Assembly (NCBI GenBank): GCA_029555885.1
Contig: JAKPQT010000512.1
Coordinates: forward strand, 1 to 16,856
Direction: 5' to 3'
Length of the DNA stretch: 16,856 bases
Origin: Chloroflexota bacterium
GTDB lineage: Bacteria > Chloroflexota > Anaerolineae > CG2-30-64-16
Notes under the pieces: generated by a model
What the model was told of the DNA's origin: nothing
Seen by the model: only the letters and a program-made list of their open reading frames with translations
The model's database searches: none
Program-made: the position numbers and the translations under genes
Part shown: positions 13,180 to 16,856 of the stretch, in pieces
Position numbering within the stretch: the first letter of the stretch is position 1
How the letters are laid out: every line of letters starts with the position of its first letter

Positions 13180-14022
13180 TCAGGCATGGGCACCCACCCG
13201 CCGCGCGGCCAGGACGAGCGCCAGCAGCCCGCCGGTCAGCAGCGCGGCGAGCAGCAGCACCCAACCGCCCCGGCTGCTCAAGACCGCAGGGCCGCCCGCT
13301 TCATCCCACAGGATGGCCCCGCGCGTGACCCCGGGCAGGCCGAACAGCAGAAACACCCATAGGTCGAATCCCCAGTGCAGGCCGATGGGGAGCCAGAGGC
13401 TCTGCCGCGCAGCATAGTAGCTCCATGCCAGCCCGAAGCCGCCGACGGTCACAACGCCCCACCAGCCCGCGCTCAGCCGGAAGGGGGCCAGGAGGTGCAG
13501 CAGCACGAACAGGATCGCGGTCGCAACAATCGCGGCGGTCCTGTTCCGGCGGTCTTCGATGGCCTGGCGGAGGATCCCGCGGAAGATGAGTTCCTCGATC
13601 CAGGCGGCGTGAGTGGCCGCGGCCAGCGCCAGCAGCACGGGCCAGATGCCGGGGTAGATGGTGCGGGCCGCGGGCAGATAACCGGTGACCAGGGCGGTGC
13701 CTGCGGCGAGCAGCACGCCCGCGAGGGGTGCGAGCAGGCCCACCGGCAGCCAGCGTGCGGCCTGTCGCGATAGGCCGAATTCCGCGAACGAGCCGCGGCG
13801 GGTTATACGGAAGTAGACGGCAAGCGCAGCCAGCACGGCGACAATTTCGGTGAAGTTAGCGGCGATGGTGGTGGTGTGACGGATGACCGCGGGGGCCAGC
13901 GCCATAAGGCTCAGCAGGGCGGGAACGAGCGCACCGAGCAACAGGCGTAGGGGCAGGGCTGCTACGCCGATGACGGCCAGCGCAGCCAGGCGGCTGCGGA
14001 GGGCGACTCCCGTGCCAGCCAT
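13180..14022 (-). CDS. CPBP family intramembrane metalloprotease
   Basis: This 280-residue, strongly hydrophobic protein belongs to the CPBP (CAAX protease and bacteriocin-processing, Abi) family. The family motifs appear in order: E143, E144 and R148 in EELIFRG, H176 in FVLLH, and HWGFD with H216 and D220. About eight membrane segments are apparent, spread over residues 10-40, 60-72, 92-115, 125-140, 163-178, 187-203, 209-230 and 252-272. The ATG at 14022 follows the Mth938-like gene by 5 nt. An in-frame extension to 14079 lies inside that gene and is rejected. No bacteriocin or prenylated-protein gene is nearby, so the substrate is unknown. Confidence 0.9.
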   Translation of the reverse strand: MAGTGVALRSRLAALAVIGVAALPLRLLLGALVPALLSLMALAPAVIRHTTTIAANFTEIVAVLAALAVYFRITRRGSFAEFGLSRQAARWLPVGLLAPLAGVLLAAGTALVTGYLPAARTIYPGIWPVLLALAAATHAAWIEELIFRGILRQAIEDRRNRTAAIVATAILFVLLHLLAPFRLSAGWWGVVTVGGFGLAWSYYAARQSLWLPIGLHWGFDLWVFLLFGLPGVTRGAILWDEAGGPAVLSSRGGWVLLLAALLTGGLLALVLAARRVGAHA

Positions 14023-14027
14023 GCCGG

Positions 14028-14390
14028 TCAACAGGTGATATGGAACAGGCCCAGCACCTTGCCCTCGGCCGCGTTCCATTTCTCGATGGCTTCCGGCGTG
14101 GGATATACCTCGGGGCGACAGTTCTGCTCCTTGAGGAACTGGGCGGCCTCGCGCGAGAGCTGGAGCTGGCCCTCGTGGCCCGCGCCGATGATGATGCGTT
14201 CGGCCTTCTTGCGATACAACTCGCGGATTTCGAGCAGGCTCACAGTGTGCGCGGTGCCATGCACGGCTTTGGAGAGCTGCTTATTGCGCTTGCGCACCTT
14301 GCCGCTCAGCCGGATGATAATATCGTGCTCGTACCGCTTGCCTTCAACAGTGATATTGCCGAACCAACAGTCATCGATCTTCGGTCTCAT
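14028..14390 (-). CDS. Mth938-like domain protein (DUF498)
   Basis: This 120-residue protein matches the Mth938/NDUFAF3-like fold. It opens with an N-terminal beta region, KIDDCWFGNITVEGKRYEHD (4-23). Then come the conserved core ERIIIGAGHEGQLQLS (64-79), YPTPEAIEKWN (96-106) and the terminal VLGLFHITC (112-120). The family has no agreed bacterial function; its eukaryotic relative helps assemble respiratory complex I. I chose ATG at 14390, which has AAGG 9 nt upstream. A GTG at 14399 is in frame but sits directly on that ribosome site. A well-formed promoter lies at 14431-14459, and the CPBP gene follows 5 nt after its stop. Confidence 0.88.
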   Translation of the reverse strand: MRPKIDDCWFGNITVEGKRYEHDIIIRLSGKVRKRNKQLSKAVHGTAHTVSLLEIRELYRKKAERIIIGAGHEGQLQLSREAAQFLKEQNCRPEVYPTPEAIEKWNAAEGKVLGLFHITC

Positions 14391-14430
14391 GGCATCCACC
14401 CTTGGCCGGGGTCAAGAGGTTACGCCTGCC

Positions 14431-14459
14431 ATTCTAGCACAAATAGCGACAGGTCACAA
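14431..14459 (-). promoter_or_regulatory. Sigma-70-type promoter for the Mth938-CPBP pair
   Basis: On the minus strand TTGTGA (14459-14454) and TAGAAT (14436-14431) are separated by exactly 17 nt, and TGC before the -10 gives an extended element. The match is 4/6 and 5/6 to the consensus. A transcript would start near 14424, leaving a leader of about 33 nt. Confidence 0.65.
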
Positions 14460-14471
14460 TGAAAATGAAGT

Positions 14472-14483
14472 TTTGCGCGCAAA
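14472..14483. promoter_or_regulatory. 12-bp palindrome between divergent promoters
   Basis: TTTGCGCGCAAA is perfectly self-complementary. It lies between the minus-strand -35 (ending 14459) and the plus-strand -35 (starting 14496), a position suited to an operator acting on both promoters. No regulator gene is adjacent, and a chance palindrome cannot be excluded. Confidence 0.35.
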
Positions 14484-14495
14484 CTGCTTTCGAGA

Positions 14496-14523
14496 TTGCG
14501 CTTACTGCCCAGAGTGCTATAAT
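14496..14523 (+). promoter_or_regulatory. Promoter for the DegV gene
   Basis: A perfect TATAAT (14518-14523) with TGC before it forms an extended -10. TTGCGC (14496-14501), 16 nt upstream, is a partial -35. A transcript would start near 14530, about 30 nt before the DegV ATG. Confidence 0.7.
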
Positions 14524-14559
14524 CAGGCAGAGTTAAAGCAGCACCACAGTGGAGGCCCC

Positions 14560-15405
14560 ATGAACAGTGTGCGCATCGTAGCGGACAGCGGGTGTGATTT
14601 GCCGGCGAATTTGGTCGAGCTATACCAGATTACCATTGTGCCGGTCTTTGTGCGGTTTGGGCAGGAGTCGATTTCCAGCGATGAACTGACTAACGAGGAA
14701 TTCTGGCGGCGCGCCACAACCGGCAAGGATTTGCCCGGCACGTCATCGCCCGCGCCTGGCACGTTTCACCGAGTTTTTCAGGCCCTGGTCGCGGCGGGGC
14801 ACGATGTGGTCTGCCTGACCCTCCCCGGCAAACACAGCGGAACCTACAACGCTGCGTGGCTCGCGGCTGAGGATTTCGGTGAGCGCGTACGCGTGGTGGA
14901 TACAGGCTCGTTTTCCCTGGGCATGGGCCTGCAGGTGCTGGCGGCGGCGCGCGAGGCGCTGGCCGGCCGCAGCGCGGACCTGGTGCAGCGAACGGTGGAG
15001 AGCCTCCGTGAACGCACATCGGTCATTTTCGTCCTCGATACGCTCGAATGGGTGCGCCGCGGGGGCCGGCTGGATCGCATCCTGCCTTTGGTCGATCGGG
15101 TGGCACGCACGCTGCGCGTGCGCCCCGTGCTGGAGATGTGCAACGGCGAGTTTCGCCTGCTGACGATCACCCGCTCGACGCACAGCGCCCTCCAGAAACT
15201 CGAGGAAGAAGTGCGTAATCGTCTGCCCGTCGAGTCGTTTGCCGCGGTGTATACGCGTGGCTGCGAAGTCGCCGCGGACCTGGTCGATTGGGTTGCGCGC
15301 TTGACGAATCGCCCCGCCAATGAAGTGCTTGTTATCGAAGCCGGGGCTGCCTTTGCTGCGCACGCAGGGCCGAAGGCCCTGGGCGCGGCCATCATTCGCG
15401 GTTAA
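14560..15405 (+). CDS. DegV family fatty-acid-binding protein
   Basis: DegV proteins bind one fatty acid in a buried pocket; the FakB members present it to the kinase FakA for phosphorylation. The 281 residues match the family. Motifs: VADSGCDLP (7-15), TSSPAPG (61-67), KHSGTYNAA (91-99), VDTGSFSLGMG (113-123) and TLEWVRRGGRLDR, in which the arginine-glycine stretch is diagnostic. The ATG at 14560 has GGAGG only 4 nt upstream, a close spacing. No FakA-type kinase is in the window, so use in a Fak pathway is unproven. A FAAL, another fatty-acid-using enzyme, lies 5 kb away, but no link is shown. It leads a plus-strand run with the next three genes. Confidence 0.94.
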   Translation: MNSVRIVADSGCDLPANLVELYQITIVPVFVRFGQESISSDELTNEEFWRRATTGKDLPGTSSPAPGTFHRVFQALVAAGHDVVCLTLPGKHSGTYNAAWLAAEDFGERVRVVDTGSFSLGMGLQVLAAAREALAGRSADLVQRTVESLRERTSVIFVLDTLEWVRRGGRLDRILPLVDRVARTLRVRPVLEMCNGEFRLLTITRSTHSALQKLEEEVRNRLPVESFAAVYTRGCEVAADLVDWVARLTNRPANEVLVIEAGAAFAAHAGPKALGAAIIRG

Positions 15406-15461
15406 GACATCATGTCGATGCGGAACGTCACTGGCGACGCTCCCACTCCTGAGGAGGCGCA

Positions 15462-16274
15462 ATGATGCGATCCAACGGCTTGCACGAAAAGCTCCGCGTG
15501 GCAGTCCTTTCCGACATCCACGGCAACGTTGTAGCCCTGGACGCGGTGCTGGCAGACCTGGCGCGGCGCGGGCCGTTCGATGAAATCGTCGTGGCCGGCG
15601 ACTTGGTCTGGTCAGGCCCCTGGCCGGCCGAGGTGGTCGACCGGGTGCGGGCGCTGCGCGCAACGATCATTCAGGGCAACACGGACGCTTTCTTCCGGCC
15701 CGAAAGGCAGGAGACCCCTGCGGGCAAGGAGCCGGGCCGCTTCGAACTCCATCTCGCGTGGATGCAGGAGCAGTTGGGCCTGGCCCGGGTGGAGTTTCTG
15801 GGCAGCCTGCCGTTCAGCCATCGCATCTCACCGGCCGGCTCCGGCACACTGCCCGGCGACCATGATTTGCTGATCGTCCACGCGAATCCATATGACTTGG
15901 AGCGTCCGATCATGCCGCAGATGCGCGACAGCGACCTGGACGAACTCTTGCTGGCAGATGCGCTGCCGCCTTTTGCGATGCTGGCCTTCGGTCACGTCCA
16001 CGTGCCGTACATCCGTCACTGGCGGGGCCGAAAGCTGGTGGATGTTGCCAGCGTGGGCCTGCCAATGGATCGTGACCCGCGTGCCGCGTACGCCGTTCTG
16101 CAGTGGGACGGCGCGGCCTGGCAGGCCGAGCACCGGCGGGTGTTCTACGATGCGCCGCTGGTGGCCCACCAGATGCGCACGGGCGGGATGCCGCGTGGCA
16201 AGCACTTTGCCGAACGGCTCATGGCCGCCGGCTATCAACCGATGGGCCAACCTGCGTTCGTGATGGCTGAATGA
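15462..16274 (+). CDS. Calcineurin-like metallophosphoesterase
   Basis: This 270-residue cytoplasmic protein has the dimetal centre of the YfcE-like phosphoesterases: D18 and H20 in SDIHGN, D47 in AGDLVWSG, N73 in QGNTD, H140 in VHANP, and H178 and H180 in FGHVH. Residues 150-170 and the last 60 or so are less conserved. A C-terminal segment (HQMRTGGMPRGKHFAERL) extends past the usual core. A strong GAGGAGG (15451-15457) precedes two adjacent ATG codons. The first, at 15462, is only 4 nt away, and the second, at 15465, is 7 nt away and may be the true start. The substrate is unknown. It follows the DegV gene by 56 nt. Confidence 0.92.
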   Translation: MMRSNGLHEKLRVAVLSDIHGNVVALDAVLADLARRGPFDEIVVAGDLVWSGPWPAEVVDRVRALRATIIQGNTDAFFRPERQETPAGKEPGRFELHLAWMQEQLGLARVEFLGSLPFSHRISPAGSGTLPGDHDLLIVHANPYDLERPIMPQMRDSDLDELLLADALPPFAMLAFGHVHVPYIRHWRGRKLVDVASVGLPMDRDPRAAYAVLQWDGAAWQAEHRRVFYDAPLVAHQMRTGGMPRGKHFAERLMAAGYQPMGQPAFVMAE

Positions 16275-16295
16275 AGGACGTGAGCCGGCCAGCCT

Positions 16296-16730
16296 ATGCT
16301 TGAGTTCCTCCTGCCGCTGCACCCGCGGGTGGTGCACTTTCCCATTGCGCTGACCCTGGCTGGCGCGTTATTTGCGGCGCTCGGCCTCTTCCGCCAGAAA
16401 CCCCAATGGATGGCGTACGGCCAGATGAGCCTGCTGCTAGGCTGGCTGGGTGCGATCGCCGCCATCATCACCGGCCTGTTCGACCAGTCTGCCGCGCCGC
16501 AAACGCCGGAGGTGCTTGCGGTCATCAACCAGCACATCACCACGGGCATCGCCCTGCTGGTAGCCGTGGGCCTGGCGCTGTACTGGCCGCTGCGCAATAA
16601 GCGGCTGTGGAACGCAGGAGCGGCACGCTGGGGCTACCTGGCGCTGCTGCTCCTTATTGCGGTGCTGGTTGGCATCGAGGGCTGGCTGGGCGGGAAGCTG
16701 GTCTATGAACTGGGCGTAGGAGTGCGCTGA
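16296..16730 (+). CDS. DUF2231 membrane protein
   Basis: This 144-residue protein has four membrane segments (about 15-33, 44-63, 82-99 and 112-131). The opening LPLHPRVVHFPIAL (6-19) with H9 and H14 is the hallmark of DUF2231. H80 in NQHITTG is also typical. The terminal motif reads GGKLVYELGVGV, whereas I recall many members having a histidine before the last GVGV. The histidines suggest heme or metal binding, but the family function is not established. The ATG at 16296 has only a weak ribosome site. Its stop overlaps the next start by one base (ATGA), so the two are translationally coupled. Confidence 0.87.
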   Translation: MLEFLLPLHPRVVHFPIALTLAGALFAALGLFRQKPQWMAYGQMSLLLGWLGAIAAIITGLFDQSAAPQTPEVLAVINQHITTGIALLVAVGLALYWPLRNKRLWNAGAARWGYLALLLLIAVLVGIEGWLGGKLVYELGVGVR

Positions 16731-16856
16731 TGGAAACGAAGTGGTACACCGGCACGGGCGACGATGGATTTACGGGCGTGTTGGGCCGCGAGCGCGTGCC
16801 GAAGTATGCCTTGCGGCCGGAGGCCTATGGCACGGTGGATGAGGCGTCGGCGGTGC
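16730..16856 (+). CDS. pduO: PduO-type cob(I)alamin adenosyltransferase, 3' end outside window
   Basis: Only the first 42 residues are visible. They read WYTGTGDDGFTGVLG (5-19), then RERVPKYALRPEAYGTVDEASAV (20-42), which matches the ATP-binding N-terminus of PduO/MMAB-type ATP:corrinoid adenosyltransferases (TGDDGxTGLLGxxRVPK and AYGTVDE). These enzymes make adenosylcobalamin for enzymes such as methylmalonyl-CoA mutase. The usual Lys in the opening KxGD-like stretch is replaced by Gly (GTGDDG). The start overlaps the DUF2231 stop by one base. No cobalamin riboswitch is visible upstream; expression probably comes from the DegV promoter. Confidence 0.9.
   Translation, partial: METKWYTGTGDDGFTGVLGRERVPKYALRPEAYGTVDEASAV

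Noticed and set aside
16275..16729. A cobalamin riboswitch controlling the adenosyltransferase
   Set aside because: The upstream sequence is the coding region of the DUF2231 gene, and the adenosyltransferase start overlaps its stop, which leaves no room for a leader.
1..16856. tRNA genes, insertion sequences, toxin-antitoxin or restriction and defence genes
   Set aside because: I looked for cloverleaf-like segments, transposase or integrase motifs and small paired toxin genes on both strands and saw none that could be supported.

Overview
The window is about 17 kb of GC-rich, gene-dense bacterial chromosome. The gene complement is tsaD, rnhA, acylphosphatase, a CPA2 antiporter with TrkA domains, a DegV protein, a FAAL-type ligase, heme A synthase and a PduO-type cobalamin adenosyltransferase. 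A secreted protein is built of three Ig-like repeats separated by Ala/Thr/Pro-rich linkers. Together these fit a free-living, respiring member of the Chloroflexota (Anaerolineae-like). That placement is inferred from protein style and not from a marker search. I see no tRNA, rRNA, insertion sequence, integrase, phage gene or CRISPR array.

Layout. (1) 1-3084, minus strand: a probable four-gene operon read right to left, with a glutaredoxin-like/thioredoxin-reductase fusion, an M55 D-aminopeptidase, a GNAT acetyltransferase and ctaA (cut by the left window edge). (2) 3085-3386: an intergenic region with a candidate promoter for that operon and a large imperfect inverted repeat. (3) 3387-5550, plus strand: a membrane-anchored ComEC-like metallo-beta-lactamase-fold protein, then the secreted three-repeat protein, ending at a strong hairpin terminator. 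(4) 5609-11077, minus strand: tsaD, a RimJ/RimL-like GNAT, a fatty acyl-AMP ligase and a YbaL/KefB-like antiporter, with gaps of 2, 8 and 35 nt. (5) 11126-11479, plus strand: a small AhpD-like protein, convergent with the next operon across a palindrome. (6) 11544-12996, minus strand: acylphosphatase, RNase HI and a Nudix hydrolase, nearly gapless. (7) 12997-13179: an intergenic region with three copies of a 15-bp motif, two of them forming a 55-bp near-palindrome. (8) 13180-14390, minus strand: an Mth938-like protein and a CPBP membrane protease. (9) 14391-14559: two well-formed back-to-back promoters flanking a 12-bp palindrome. (10) 14560-16856, plus strand: DegV protein, metallophosphoesterase, DUF2231 membrane protein and the start of a cobalamin adenosyltransferase (cut by the right edge).

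Most genes are housekeeping. The parts that deserve a second look are the N-terminal redoxin-TrxR fusion that lacks the usual NADPH 2'-phosphate motif, the internally duplicated secreted protein, the orphan FAAL in a tsaD operon, and the repeat cluster at 13086-13172. I did not find a convincing new multi-gene system.
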